NCBI GenBank assembly: GCA_958430865.1
Contig: CAUDNR010000583.1
Coordinates: 1 to 24,329 of the forward strand
From: Entrophospora sp. SA101
Taxonomy: Eukaryota; Glomeromycota; Glomeromycetes; Entrophosporales; Entrophosporaceae
Length of the DNA: 24,329 bases
Reading direction: 5' to 3'
Part shown: positions 1 to 9,120 of the stretch, one piece after another
How the letters are laid out: every line of letters starts with the position of its first letter
Position numbering within the stretch: position 1 is the first letter of the stretch
Translations under genes and position numbers: made by a program
Notes under the pieces: model-generated
Database searches by the model: none
What the model saw: the letters and a program-made list of their open reading frames with translations, nothing else
Told to the model about the DNA's origin: nothing

Positions 1-111
1 AACTTATCACAAAGTTATTAAACTTCTTACAAAGTTCTTTTACAAGTATGTTGAATTCAAGTTTCTTATTTACAATTAAATTACTTGATAACAATTTTGT
101 TGCACTCTAAT

Positions 112-587
112 TAGTGATGTTAGCCGATAGAAAAACCTTAGCCGGCGAAGAACTCAATAAATCCCAGTTGATGAAAACCTTTTCAGATGGTAATAAGCTA
201 GCTGGTATTATAGTTACTGCTACTGTTATTATTATTACTATTATTCCTATTGTTATTATAATATCTCGTCTTTAATAGTTCAAATTATTTGTTTTTTTCG
301 TTAGAAATTTGAGTATTCGAATTACATTGAAGTTTTATTCGAATAAACGAATAATTTGAATTAAAATAAGCATTTGCATTACAAATAGAAACTCTGTGAC
401 TTTTATCCTGGTATGATGTGTTTTATTTTGCTTTTTGAGTGAATGTATGTTTTTTTTTGTTATTCTAATAAATATTTATGCCATTGAATTCTGCACTAAA
501 ATTTCAGACATAAAAATGGAATGTCAAGAGAAAATTTTTTTTGGCTGGCTAAGTCGTTTAAAATTCCTTAGCTGACTAACATCACTA
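112..587. mobile_element. Short non-autonomous hAT-like TIR element (about 476 bp)
   Basis: The ends are inverted repeats: TAGTGATGTTAGCC on the left and, read from the other strand, TAGTGATGTTAGTC on the right. The flanks are an 8-bp target duplication with one mismatch, ACTCTAAT at 104-111 and ACCCTAAT at 588-595. An 8-bp duplication and a TAGTG terminus (pattern YARNG) are typical of the hAT superfamily. The inside is AT-rich with no usable reading frame, so any movement would need a transposase from elsewhere. The mismatch in the duplication suggests an old insertion. Confidence 0.75.
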
Positions 588-1160
588 ACCCTAATTACTA
601 TTCGGCAATTTAATTACGAATCCGTACGAATTTGCGATTTAATTCCGTCAGAATAACTTTTAAAATGCAATATAGTAATAGTCTTTTAAATGCGAATCTA
701 CGTTAATTTCTACTAAATAACTAATTACGATGTTATACAAATAAATAATAACAATAATAAATAATATAAAATGAATAGATAAACGGATAAAGTAAATAAA
801 TTCGGAATACAACTGTTATCCATTGTAAAAATAAATAAATAATAATAAATAAATTCAGAATTAGGGTATTCCGACCAATTAATATTAATATTAAATTCTA
901 ATCTCGGTAACATTATTATTGTTTATAATAATAATGCATATCGCAAAAAGTAAAACGTGTGAATTGACCACAAAGACCATTTTAAAAACTCACGTGACAT
1001 AATTGAAATTAAAAATATATATGTTGTGTTTAAAAACTCGTTTTTTCTTTAAACTATTTTTTTCCTCCTTACTGCTATATAAAAAAAGAGAACCCGTAAT
1101 CAAAAAAAAAAATTTTCAATTTATTAATAAAAAACAATCAACTTTTTTAAAATAAATAAA
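588..1160. other. Intergenic region and MATH-BTB promoter
   Basis: AT-rich DNA upstream of the MATH-BTB gene. The only distinct signals are a palindromic CACGTG at 991-996, which could be an E-box for a bHLH factor (inference), and the TATA-like box listed separately. Minus-strand open frames here have low-complexity Leu/Ile/Tyr composition and look like chance. Confidence 0.6.
1076..1084 (+). promoter_or_regulatory. TATA-like box of the MATH-BTB gene
   Basis: TATATAAAA lies about 75 bp before the ATG at 1161. The spacing leaves room for a short 5' leader, which is A/T-rich and ends in AAATAAATAAA before the ATG, a favourable fungal start context. The call rests on sequence match and position only. 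Confidence 0.55.
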
Positions 1161-2465
1161 ATGTCGTCTACTGACAATTTTTTTTCATTTTCTTGGAGAA
1201 TCAACTGTTTTAATGAATTAGCAGCAAGACATCCAAATGAAACATTTTTTTATAGTGAGAGGTTTTGGTCTCCAAGAGGACAACCAGGTAAAACTTCGTT
1301 ATCTTCATCGCCTTCAACAGCAATTGTATCAACAACAAATACAACTATGGCATTTAATGAGAATAATATTTTATGTGGACAAACCAATAATCATAATAAT
1401 ACCTGTTATTTATGGAGGTTAAAAATGTTTCCTAATGGGGTAGATAAAAAGTCTAATGATCATTTGTCGCTTTATCTTGAAGCTATTCATACACAATATG
1501 AGAAGGTAAATGGTATAGGATGTAGACAAAAAAAATTCAGATTGTCACTTTTTCGCATTGATCCCAATAACAATAATAATCCACAACAATCGCAGCAGCA
1601 ACAACAGTTGTCATTGCAACAATTTCAGTATAAACAGATGCAATCATACCATTTACTGCAACAACAACAACAACAACTACAACAACAACAAAATCCATTG
1701 CTAGTGATTAGTCGACATACATTAGAAACAAAGTTTGAATTTAATGGTTCGAATTCAGATTATGGATTTGCAAGAATTATTGCATTAAAAGATTTGTTCC
1801 CAATTACAAATGAAAATTTATATCCGGAAATGGATTTACTAGTCAGGGTGCAAATATTCAATGATCTTCCAACTGGTGAGGGAACAAGTTCGATTGCGAA
1901 CATATTTGATCTTTCACTGGGACCATTTGAAAAGTATTTTGAAGTGGAAAAATTTTATGATATAGAGTTTGTGTTTGATTGTGGATCAGTGATGAAGGCA
2001 CATCGTGTGATATTGGCTGCGAGATCAGCGTATTTTGAGAATTTATTGGGAGGAGAATGGAAGGAAGGTCACATGAAAACGATTGCTATTAGAGATATGC
2101 CGTATAAAACGTTCAGGTCGATAGTTCATCATCTTTACACAAATAAACTTGAGGATGACTTAACGTTTGAGCTGCTGAGAGAAATTTTTTCTAAAGCAGA
2201 CATGTTGGGCATTCCACAGCTTGAAACGATGGCAGCAGAAAGAATGGTTAGATTGATAAATAGTGAGAATTGGGATCAGATATTAATGTTAGGATGGGAG
2301 TTTCAAGATAACAGGTTACGAACAGCAGGCTTAGAATTTGCAATAGATAATTGGACAAAGATACGAGACACAGAAAATATGAAACAAGTGATGGAGTGTG
2401 GTAATATGGATTGGATCGAAGAATTAATTCTTGGAAAATTCCTTGCTACAAGAAATGGTAAGTAA
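1161..2465 (+). CDS. MATH-BTB domain protein with polyglutamine insert
   Basis: A 434-residue intact protein. A MATH (TRAF-like) fold is visible in three blocks: about residues 8-42 (FSWRINCFNEL, YSERFWSPRG), 83-135 (YLWRLKMFPNG, LSLYLEAIHTQYEK) and 180-235. A Gln-rich insert at about 142-177 splits the domain, and a Ser/Thr/Asn-rich loop lies at 44-80. A BTB/POZ domain follows at about 257-365 (FYDIEFVF, KAHRVILAARSAYFENLL), then a BACK/3-box-like helical tail to about 425. In the SPOP family such proteins bind a substrate through MATH and Cullin-3 through BTB, so a ubiquitin-ligase adaptor role is likely but inferred. The A-rich start context and upstream TATA-like box support the ATG. The last codons overlap GGTAAGT, so the last residues may instead be spliced (see findings). 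An AATAAA at 2618-2623 is a candidate poly(A) signal. Confidence 0.93.
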   Translation: MSSTDNFFSFSWRINCFNELAARHPNETFFYSERFWSPRGQPGKTSLSSSPSTAIVSTTNTTMAFNENNILCGQTNNHNNTCYLWRLKMFPNGVDKKSNDHLSLYLEAIHTQYEKVNGIGCRQKKFRLSLFRIDPNNNNNPQQSQQQQQLSLQQFQYKQMQSYHLLQQQQQQLQQQQNPLLVISRHTLETKFEFNGSNSDYGFARIIALKDLFPITNENLYPEMDLLVRVQIFNDLPTGEGTSSIANIFDLSLGPFEKYFEVEKFYDIEFVFDCGSVMKAHRVILAARSAYFENLLGGEWKEGHMKTIAIRDMPYKTFRSIVHHLYTNKLEDDLTFELLREIFSKADMLGIPQLETMAAERMVRLINSENWDQILMLGWEFQDNRLRTAGLEFAIDNWTKIRDTENMKQVMECGNMDWIEELILGKFLATRNGK

Positions 2466-2542
2466 TAATACCGGTGTTATGCAATATTATTATTAGCAAT
2501 ATTTTAGCAATATTTGTCAAGTATGATCATTATCATTTGTAG
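2458..2542 (+). other. Possible 3'-terminal intron of the MATH-BTB gene
   Basis: A strong donor GTAAGT begins at 2458 inside the penultimate glycine codon. A plausible acceptor TTTGTAG ends at 2542, giving an 85-bp intron, a normal size for the other introns in this window. Splicing would replace the final Gly-Lys with GRDFYY before a stop. Both forms keep all domains, so the sequence alone cannot decide. Confidence 0.4.
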
Positions 2543-3073
2543 GTAGAGATTTTACTATTAGTGGATATATATATATATAATGTATGGTAAATATGTACAG
2601 ATATAAATAGATGTATAAATAAATATTATTACTCACACACACGAGCTGATAACAATTGATCATAATTGAAATTAGAATATATTATTATATAATACAGTAA
2701 ATTAATTTTCCATATTAAAAGGAGTATTATTTATGATTAAGATGATGAAATTTTGAGGGTCAATGACGAATAATGAGTATCTTACATATTAGTTATTTGT
2801 GTATCAATCAAGAAAATCGTAATTTACCAAGTAATATGCATGAATATCAATTCGTCCAATTTGTTAATATTAATATTAATGACTAATCAACTAGCTAACT
2901 AGATGCAAAAATTCCGTCATTTTTTTTTATCATTCATCATTACCATCTGATAAGAGGATTTTCCCAAATATTTCAATAATAGTAAAAGATAACGCGAAAG
3001 ATTATTTATTCGTGTTACCGACAATCGCTTGTGAGATAAACAAAATTATTGATTTTATCAAAATAGAAACATA
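2543..3073. other. Intergenic, AT-rich
   Basis: Contains an (AT)n run at about 2563-2579, the candidate poly(A) signal of the MATH-BTB gene and several TTAATATTAATATTAA-type stretches near 2865. I see no coding frame or RNA gene. Confidence 0.6.
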
Positions 3074-3081
3074 CGCCGCAA

Positions 3082-3222
3082 CAGGGACTGGAGGTGTGCG
3101 GTCCATTGATGGTCCATTGGTAGTCCATTGGGTCCATTAACGTAACAATTTAACCATATTTAGTATTTTATTAATGGCAATGGACCATCAGTTCTCAAGG
3201 ACCAGTCAATTCGCCAACCCTG
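3082..3222. mobile_element. Short hAT-like TIR element (141 bp)
   Basis: The element starts with CAGGGACTGG and ends so that the other strand reads CAGGGTTGGC. A perfect 8-bp duplication, CGCCGCAA, flanks it at 3074-3081 and 3223-3230. CAGGG fits the hAT YARNG terminus. Just inside the left end GTCCATTG recurs three times, followed by GTCCATTA, with an inverted counterpart (CAATGGACC) near the right end, giving a fold-back structure that could act as subterminal binding sites (inference). No coding capacity. Confidence 0.82.
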
Positions 3223-3230
3223 CGCCGCAA

Positions 3231-5088
3231 TGGCACCGCCACAATTAAAATTTTTGTAGATCAAAAATAAAAGTTTGTGTATTGTTACTCATTAATAATT
3301 CTAAATGATTCGATACCATTACCCGCGTTTTTATTTATATTGAATATAATTTGGACATTATTATTATTTCTTCAAAAAATATTAATTCGAAACCGAACCT
3401 TCTCTATTTACGTGGCATGGTGTTTGTAGATCAATTAATTAACACGACTATCAAGGATTATGCTTTCGCATAATTGGCACCACGCAGAAATTCATATTAA
3501 TTTAATCACGTGAAATTTTCTAGCTGGCAAATTCAATCGTTACTGATACGAAATAATCACATGCCTTTTGAACTTTATTATTATATCATTATTATTATAC
3601 TCTCACTTGTCATACTAAACGATGACATGGACTATATTTTTTAGGCATTCGATTTTTTATTTAGCCAAATCAATCCTACATTAAGGATTTTTTCTTTTTA
3701 AAAATAAAAGCTCGTTAATGGGTTTAGGCATAAAAAATCACTTGGATGAATAGATGAACCTTGCGAAGAGGTTGCTGTTTTTGAGTACTCAAAACATTTT
3801 CATTCCATCATTAGCATAAAAAATTGACTCATCATGTAATTAGGATGTGTTTTTTCTAAGGTAGACCAACACAGGACAATTCGGAATAAAATCACTGAAA
3901 TATCAGATACCTGATTTTTAGCAGATTTTTATCTATTTTAAGAATAGTGATTATTTTCTCATATCTGATTGTTATTGAATTTTGGCGCACATTGGCAACA
4001 ACCAGTAACCAAAAGGTAGGAACTCAGTTTATTTTTTAAAATGTCTAATTGGAAATACAAAATTTATTTGGTCATAACAGATAATAATAATTATTGTTTA
4101 TTTCTAAAGCAGTAAAACAGATTTTTTTATTTTTAGAATTAACATAATAAAGTATTCAACTACATATTCAACCTGTTAATCCGAAAAACCCTGTTAAACC
4201 AAATAAACAGTAAATCCACCAAATTTGTTAAACCTGGAATTGCATATTCTACAGGATCTAGGCTACAAGCTATATATACTTATTATGTGTGCTTTCGCAT
4301 AATTGATTCTCTGACATTTGCTGTAGTGTACCATTTGTTGATCTAATAAAATCTATTTTAAAACAAATAAACAAAAGGATAGATTTATTATTTATCAAAA
4401 AAAGTATATAAATATGGATTTGAAATATTTTGAAAAAAGAAAAGGAACAAATGATAAATTTTTTGATCCATTGATAAAAAAATGAATGCAAAGATGGGGT
4501 GATTTACAAAATAATAACTAAAATTAAAACAAGAATATCGAGACATGTTTCCAAATATAATTAGATAAATTGCATATACAATCAATCCTTTTTTCAAGTT
4601 TACCATTTAAAGAGGATTCTTAAAACACCTAATTATAATAGAATTGTTTGTTAAATAAATTGTTACAAGTATGGAAATATATATGATAACGGTAATTAAA
4701 CCCAACTTTTCGCAATTTATTTTTGACAATAATAGTCATAGTAATAGTAATAGTTGGATTTAAACCGGTTATTCAAAGTATAAACAATTCCTTACACAAT
4801 AAACCCAACAACTACAATGATTAATATTGATCATCGCAGAAATTTTCCAAAAATTAAAAAAAATTTGTTACACGATTCAAGTTCGGTTTATGATAATGAT
4901 TTACAATTATAATTACTAAATTAGTATTGGCATTGTGTGTTGTTACTATTCGTGTGCAGATATTTACTATGGTGCGCCGCATCTAAGGACATCAAAAAAA
5001 ATTGCAAATCTTTAAACCCTGATAACTTTGGAAATATTTGTTGGCCCATAAAAAACTCTATTTTTGCAATCTTTAGAACATAAACAAC
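3231..5088. other. Long intergenic region without genes
   Basis: AT-rich DNA with no coding frame that I trust. Two places share TGCTTTCGCATAATTG (about 3461 and 4290); at the first it is part of a perfect small hairpin ATTATGC-TTTC-GCATAAT. A TAATCACGTGAAA motif lies near 3505. Minus-strand frames at 4270-4606 are Phe/Ile-rich low-complexity frames and were not accepted as genes. Confidence 0.5.
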
Positions 5089-5096
5089 AATGTAAT

Positions 5097-5300
5097 TAAG
5101 GTTGTGGGCGAAACCTCCTTAGTAATTACCGCAACCACTGCAAAACTATATTAAATCTTATCAAAAATCCTGTTGAAACTATGCCGAAATGGCGAAACCT
5201 CAAAATGCGAAACTCTGCCGAAACTCTAATAAACAATTAATGTATAACCTGCCAAAACCCTGCTGGTTGATTTCTGGAGGAGTTTCGGCAAGCAACCTTA
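5097..5300. mobile_element. hAT-like MITE, copy 1 (204 bp)
   Basis: TIRs read TAAGGTTGTGGGCGAAAC on the left and TAAGGTTGCTTGCCGAAACT from the right on the other strand. A perfect 8-bp duplication AATGTAAT flanks it (5089-5096 and 5301-5308). TAAGG fits the hAT terminal pattern. The inside is built from repeated GCGAAACC/GCCGAAACTC-type motifs in both orientations. A diverged copy in the opposite orientation lies at 23529-23712. Confidence 0.88.
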
Positions 5301-5308
5301 AATGTAAT

Positions 5309-6230
5309 GGAGAGATTTTTTAAAATTAATTAGTAAATTTATTACTAATTTAAAAAATTCGGTACGCCTATCAAACTAACTTGGGAGGTTACAACCTGGG
5401 TTGCTGTTTTAGTTTTTTCCTAAATTTAGACACAAACAACCCTACCCCATTTAAACAACAAGTTCAGTTGCTCAAATAAAATTTAGAGTAAAGCTCCTAA
5501 CGGGTCGGGTTCAGGTTGATTTCGGGTTAATATTAATAAGAAAATTTTGTGATTTTACATAAATTCAGATAATAATAATTAATTAAATATAAAAGGCGAA
5601 GCAGTTATAGTGGTTTAAAAGCTGCAATTTTGTGTCATGCGTGACGCAAAACACAATTCATGATGCAAGAGATGTAGGGATGCAAGACGTAACTCAAGGC
5701 AATTCATGACGCAAGACGTAATTCAAGACAATTCGTGACACAATACATAATTAAAAATGCAAGACTAGTGGTTGATGGCCGAAGCTAACCATAGTTTAGG
5801 CCTAATTTTGCGGTGAAGTTGGCGAAACCTAAACTGCAGGTGAAAACCAAGTGGTCAATTAAACTCTACTGTTTAATTTCCGACCACAAAAGTGTTTTAT
5901 TAAACAAAAAAAAAAGAATTGATTACAGAACGAATTGGGTCAAAAAATGACACTATTTTTGTGATAATAATAATCTTTTTTAATAAATATATAACTAGAA
6001 AAACATAAAAATCCTCAAAATTCTCATAAATGTGTAAAAATATAAGGGAGATTTGTGGTTAAGATCATCAATTTTGTTACCTAAAATTAGCAAACCATTA
6101 CCCAAATTTAGTAATTTGGGATAAACTTTAACCCTGAGATCATTCTCCATTTTATTAATAACTATTTCCTTATTTGAAAATTTGTAAAACTTACATTTTA
6201 CAATCTTGTCATCGTTGTTAAAGAATTTTC
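5309..6230. other. Intergenic region with repeats
   Basis: Holds the minisatellite at 5640-5765, a hairpin with arms AATTAAAC/GTTTAATT at 5857-5878, and a palindrome CCCAAATT-TAGT-AATTTGGG near 6100. GGCGAAACCTAAACT near 5820 resembles motifs in the MITEs, but I found no target duplication around it. No gene is visible. Confidence 0.5.
5640..5765. repeat. Degenerate minisatellite, unit about 30 bp
   Basis: Imperfect tandem copies built on AATTCATGACGCAAGACGTA followed by a variable CTCAAGGC/TTCAAGAC tail. At least three recognisable units occur, with half-units at each edge (GTGACGCAAAACAC at the left, GTGACACAATACATAATT at the right). The role is unknown. Confidence 0.7.
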
Positions 6231-6698
6231 TTGGAATGTAAACAACTCATTTTTAGTGAGAGTATTTATTTGGCTTATAAAGCTGCTAATCCAGAAAAAT
6301 ACAATTTGCCAAATTACAATGCTGAAAAGTTTGAAAAGTCACCTTATAAAACACCTACAAAAGTTATTCTTGAGGTTTATGAAGAAATGCCTCATGTCTT
6401 CCAAGTAATTTTCACAAATTTTAATTATTTATTTAATTATGCAAAATAATAATAATAATATTCTCAAAATAGCTATGGAACATCCATCCATCACCAAGGA
6501 TAGCCATTAAATGAACAGCTGAATTTATTTATCAGATGAAAAAGGGAGAAAGAGTTAAAAGCCTTACATGTAATGGGTAAAGGTGAAATTATTGAAGGGT
6601 TGAAAGAGGAGCATTACAAGATACTTGAATGTGAAAATATTGGTGTTGTTTCTATTGGAAAACTTCATTTTACTAGACCTAATGATAACAATCAATGA
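6231..6698 (+). pseudogene. Broken two-exon fragment of an unrecognised fungal gene
   Basis: Exon 1 (to 6404) encodes IYLAYKAANPEKYNLPNYN and PYKTPTKVILEVYEEMPHVFQ. A 68-bp GT-AG intron follows (6405-6472). Exon 2 then reads MEHPSITKDSH in one frame and LNEQLNLFIR, KREKELKALHVMGKGEIIEG and YKILECENIGVVSIGKLHF in another, ending at 6698. Exon 2 therefore contains a frameshift near 6510 and a TGA where a Trp codon would fit (LFIR-stop-KRE). The ATG at 6231 may not be the true start: CATTTTTAG near 6252 could be an acceptor from a lost upstream exon. AATAAA follows at 6700-6705. I do not recognise the family with certainty. The compact basic/acidic composition and a proper intron suggest a former real gene. 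Confidence 0.6.
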
Positions 6699-7153
6699 TA
6701 ATAAAGTGTGATTTTTTTTGAGATTCCATGTTATTTAATCATTTATGTTCATTATAAGTATATGTCAAAACTTTTATTGTTTATTAGTATTCTTGATAAA
6801 TTTTTTATGATTTTTGGTACATAAAAACATGCGGTCTTTTGAGCTGAAGAAGCTAGGAAAAAATTGAGGAATCAATGATGGTTTGATTTATTCTTAGAGT
6901 TGAATTAAATAAAGCATCCTCCAATCTTCTGAAACTTTTCTTTTTTTTTCTTTTTGCCTTTCTTCTAATTGACATCCTTTTAAAGTTATCAACATAATTA
7001 ACACAGTGAGCTATACATCCAACATTAATAATATGTTTATATTTAATTATTGCAATCCTTCTAGCTTTGATGACATTGGTGCCATTATCACAAACAATGT
7101 TTTTAGCCCTAATGTTCAATGATTTTATTGATTTCTTTTACCCCTATGGGAAG

Positions 7154-7315
7154 TAGTGTTGGTTGCCAAAAAACTATTTTGAAGAGGTGAAAGTCAAAAC
7201 TAAAATTAAAAGTTACATGTCAAAAGTCAAAATTCAAAATTAGTTTCAACTTGTGGCGAAACCTATTGATTTTTGCACAGTTGCGAAACTCTCTAGTTTT
7301 TGGAAACCAACACTA
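7154..7315. mobile_element. Short hAT-like TIR element (162 bp)
   Basis: TIRs read TAGTGTTGGTTGCCAAAAAA from the left and TAGTGTTGGTTTCCAAAAAC from the right. A perfect 8-bp duplication ATGGGAAG occupies 7146-7153 and 7316-7323. It sits inside the decayed minus-strand hAT transposase gene. Its interior has TTGTGGCGAAACC and TTGCGAAACTCTC, resembling motifs of the 5097 element, so the two may share an origin. Confidence 0.88.
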
Positions 7316-7323
7316 ATGGGAAG

Positions 7324-7550
7324 TGGAAGAAAAATTTGGAATGCTTCTTTCGGGAATCATTATCATGAAGCTATTTGATCCAAGGGTAATATTTGTTGTG
7401 TTTTATGATATGTTATCAACCTTTTAATCCAAGGTTCCATTCCCAACACAAATTAAATTATGAACTAATTTTTTAAAAGGAAAATATATCATGCTTAATG
7501 GATTAAATGTACATGGGCATTTAATCAATTACAAATATATTTATTATTGT
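7324..7550. other. Non-coding or decayed part of the hAT gene
   Basis: Only the first part (up to about 7360, minus strand) continues a frame from the transposase gene. The remainder shows stops in all frames and may be a decayed intron or coding segment. Confidence 0.4.
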
Positions 7551-7818
7551 TTAATTATTTACATTATTTGATATTACTTGAATAAAAAAAAATATATATA
7601 TTAATAATAATGAAAGCAATTCAACTAGATTCATTAGATCTACTAGTTCTAATTTATTAATCAGATCATTAAGACAATCTCCCACATGTCTGGTTAATGC
7701 TCCATCTTTGCCCTTTCTTCCTGCATTATTTTTAAGATGTTCTATGACTTGTTTCCCACTCTGAGTTTCTTTTTTCAAGTATTCATTTATTAATGGATCA
7801 TTAGGATAATCTCTTAAT

Positions 7819-7909
7819 TAAGGTTTCTGGTCAAAACTGCTTCTATTAGTAGCTGAAATTGCCCAAACCAGTTTGGGCTTTGAGAAAACAGTTTGGACCA
7901 GAAACCTTA
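7819..7909. mobile_element. Tiny hAT-like MITE (91 bp) in a reading frame
   Basis: The TIRs are 21 bp with one mismatch, both beginning TAAGGTTTCTGGTC. A perfect 8-bp duplication CTCTTAAT lies at 7811-7818 and 7910-7917. The centre is a perfect palindrome (GCCCAAAC-CA-GTTTGGGC, 7861-7878). The whole element is almost a hairpin. Removing it with one duplication copy rejoins the flanking minus-strand frame as KGRIPL-RDYPNDPLINEYLK. Confidence 0.92.
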
Positions 7910-8053
7910 CTCTTAATGGTATTCTACCTTTCTGAGCATTGATATCTTTCTCAATTCCAAAACAATTATCTCTATTATTGAGTTTATCTGAAACATTTTT
8001 AAGCTGCTTCACCCTTATTTTACTAAAATCATTATCTTCAGTAATCACTTTAC

Positions 8054-8145
8054 CTTTATTAGCAATAATAATTTAGTTACAATGTTATTATTAGGTTATT
8101 ATGATTGTATCATGAACATGATAATTCTTACTTGGTCTAAAACCA
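8054..8145. repeat. Direct repeat, copy A
   Basis: About 92 bp ending in TTACTTGGTCTAAAACCA, diverged but clearly related to 8536-8629 in the same orientation. Shared blocks include CTTTATTAG, GTTATTATT, ATTGTATCATGAACATGAT and CTTGGTCTAAAACCA. It overlaps the N-terminal part of the hAT-gene remnant, so a partial second copy of that gene may have existed. Confidence 0.75.
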
Positions 8146-8378
8146 TGGTCACGGATATCATTATGAATGTTATCAAAGTTGGAAAAATGTGTGTAAACAT
8201 TGTGAAGAATATTACAAAAAAGGGTCCCTCTCATCATTTTCTTTATTTTCACTAATAAAAAAAAGTTTATAATTAACAGAGTGATGACGTGTAGCAATAT
8301 TGCCTGTTCCAAAAAATGGTCAATTTGTAAATTGGTGGTGGGACCATTATGTAAAGTATGGTTTACCCATGCTGGCAT

Positions 8379-9120
8379 TTTTTTTGTGTCAGAAGAGCTG
8401 AGTTGGGCTTATTTTCTTTGCTTTTATTAACCATTCATCCCCTAGGTAGAGTAGCTCTTAATGGATGATGCTTTTCAGCAAGAGTTTATTGTTTATTAAC
8501 TATGGATTGGATTATTTATTGTAAGTGTTATGAGTCTTTATTAGTGATAATACTCTGTTACAAGGTTATTATTGTATTATTATTATTATTGTATCATGAA
8601 CATGATGATTCTCACTTGGTCTAAAACCAAGCTCTTTTATACCTCTTTAGGTATCACAAACAACATGACCTTTACAATATTTTGTCCAATAAAATATGCT
8701 TATTAATCCTATTTTCTGTATACAAATAATTTGATTAATAATTTGAAGTAAATAATTATGTCATAAAATAAGTTAAAAATAGAAATGATGTAATGATCTA
8801 CATGTGTATGTGACATCATATATGACGCAGAAGTTACATAGAATATCAAGATAAAATAGAAAATATTAATCAAATTTTCCATATTTCTAAATAATGATTT
8901 TACACTAATAATTCTTCTCTAAAAAATAACCTCACTATTGTTTTAATCAAGATTCGAGTCTCTTCTAAATGTATAAATAAAGGTGAAATTTTCTTTATTT
9001 GAATTTTTTAAAGTTGATAAATTGATAGATAATAAATAAATATCTTCTAATAATTCTACATAATCAACATTTTCTTTGATTTCTTTAAATTAATAAATCT
9101 CTAAATTCTACAAAATTAAA
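8379..9120. other. Intergenic with direct repeat and candidate promoter
   Basis: Contains copy B of the direct repeat. A TATAAATAAAGG-like box lies near 8971, about 150 bp before the plus-strand ATG at 9121. No gene is readable. Confidence 0.45.
8536..8629. repeat. Direct repeat, copy B
   Basis: Second copy of the 8054-8145 segment, with an expanded ATT microsatellite inside. Copies are about 480 bp apart in the same orientation. Confidence 0.75.

Larger units (their letters stand above)
6853..8378 (-). pseudogene. Decayed hAT-type (DUF659-like) transposase gene
   Basis: Read right to left, pieces of one former protein are visible. The piece at 7119-6853 carries NIVCDNGTNVIKARRIAIIK followed by INVGCIAHCVNYVDN. 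That matches the catalytic-domain signature of hAT/DUF659 transposases (an Asp in a DN-x-SN block, then a GC-x-AHxxN block). Upstream, at 8048-7551, a charged frame lies in two pieces that join in frame if the 91-bp MITE at 7819-7909 is removed. A short stretch encoding FPKEAFQIFLPLPIG is likewise split by the MITE at 7154-7315. The piece at 8378-8091 sits where a BED zinc finger would be (NGPTTNLQIDHF resembles the end of one) but lacks clear cysteines, so this is uncertain. There is no C-terminal dimerisation domain. Frameshifts remain, for example next to the DUF659 block, so the gene is dead. No TIRs of its own were found. Confidence 0.65.

Noticed and set aside
725..913. 62-residue minus-strand open frame
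   Set aside because: Leu/Ile/Tyr-rich translation of AT-repeat DNA with no recognisable motif, in the promoter region of the MATH-BTB gene.
3450..3485. Small hairpin ATTATGC-TTTC-GCATAAT as an RNA gene or terminator
   Set aside because: Too short and isolated; not followed by a gene end, and such AT-rich hairpins are expected by chance.
4270..4606. Two overlapping minus-strand open frames
   Set aside because: Phe/Ile-rich low-complexity frames overlapping each other, with no start context or family resemblance.
5765..5880. Possible TIR element (TAGTGGTTGATGGCC near 5766, GGTTTTCACC inverted near 5845)
   Set aside because: The inverted ends match poorly and no 8-bp or TA target duplication could be found.
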